In this document: in pieces, positions 46,524-46,550 of the stretch
Layout of the letters: each line of letters opens with the position of its first letter
How positions within the stretch are numbered: position 1 is the first letter of the stretch
DNA from: Grimontia indica
Lineage (GTDB): Bacteria; Pseudomonadota; Gammaproteobacteria; Enterobacterales; Vibrionaceae
Direction: 5' to 3'
Length of the DNA stretch: 46,550 nucleotides
NCBI RefSeq assembly: GCF_000333895.2
Contig: NZ_ANFM02000005.1
Coordinates: forward strand, 1-46,550
The notes under the pieces: generated by a model
The model's database searches: none
Told to the model about the DNA's origin: nothing
Seen by the model: the letters and a program-made list of their open reading frames with translations, nothing else
Program-made: the position numbers and the translations under genes

Positions 46524-46550
46524 GCGCCCCATCGACACGGCAAGCGGCTC

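Noticed and set aside
1-46550. CRISPR arrays, insertion sequences with transposases, prophage genes
   Set aside because: None seen: no regularly spaced repeats, no transposase, integrase or phage structural protein among the frames.

Overview
The window looks like chromosomal DNA of a marine gammaproteobacterium of the Vibrionaceae (Vibrio/Photobacterium/Grimontia/Enterovibrio type; genus not resolved). The gene order phoB-phoR-pstS / ppx-ppk-gcvR-like / pstCAB-phoU / bamE-recN-nadK / grpE-dnaK-dnaJ / minor pilins follows the arrangement I recall from Vibrio, the PstC and PstA permeases are the enlarged form found in vibrios, and an intergenic palindromic element of a marine-gammaproteobacterial type is present. 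The left edge carries the last 25 bases of a tRNA-Asp gene. The right edge ends in a promoter closely resembling rRNA operon P1 promoters (TATAAT followed by GCGCC). The window therefore probably spans the interval between two rRNA/tRNA operons.

Region 1 (about 1-480) is the tRNA end, its terminator, and a degenerate second copy of a tRNA-end/terminator-like unit. Region 2 (479-11896) is an iron-acquisition island. A MATE exporter is divergent from a five-gene operon that matches petrobactin synthesis: two NIS (IucA/IucC) synthetases (AsbA, AsbB), an aryl-acid adenylating enzyme (AsbC), a single protein fusing the aryl carrier (AsbD) to the AsbE transferase, and a 3-dehydroshikimate dehydratase (AsbF). 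These are followed by an OmpR-type regulator whose receiver domain has lost its phosphorylation chemistry, and by a TonB-dependent receptor. Three Fur-box-like sites sit at the three promoter regions. No periplasmic or inner-membrane importer for the siderophore lies in the window.

Region 3 (12021-22142) is housekeeping: the murein endopeptidase MepA; the tRNA hydroxylation protein TrhP with a YfhL-type ferredoxin; a MepM-like M23 endopeptidase; RdgC; and the SbcCD nuclease. Region 4 (22260-35401) is the phosphate regulon: phoB-phoR-pstS behind a Pho box, the opposing gcvR-like-ppk-ppx operon for polyphosphate, and pstC-pstA-pstB-phoU behind a second Pho box.

Region 5 (35423-42923) holds bamE, the SOS gene recN with two perfect LexA boxes, nadK, and the heat-shock genes grpE, dnaK and dnaJ with sigma-32-type promoters at grpE and dnaK. 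Region 6 (42922-46452) is a type IV minor-pilin cluster: a pilE-like gene on the minus strand and fimU-pilW-pilX-pilV-like genes on the plus strand, with an unusually large PilX-like protein. The least conventional part of the window is the siderophore island, above all the fused carrier/transferase and the apparently phosphorylation-independent, Fur-linked regulator.
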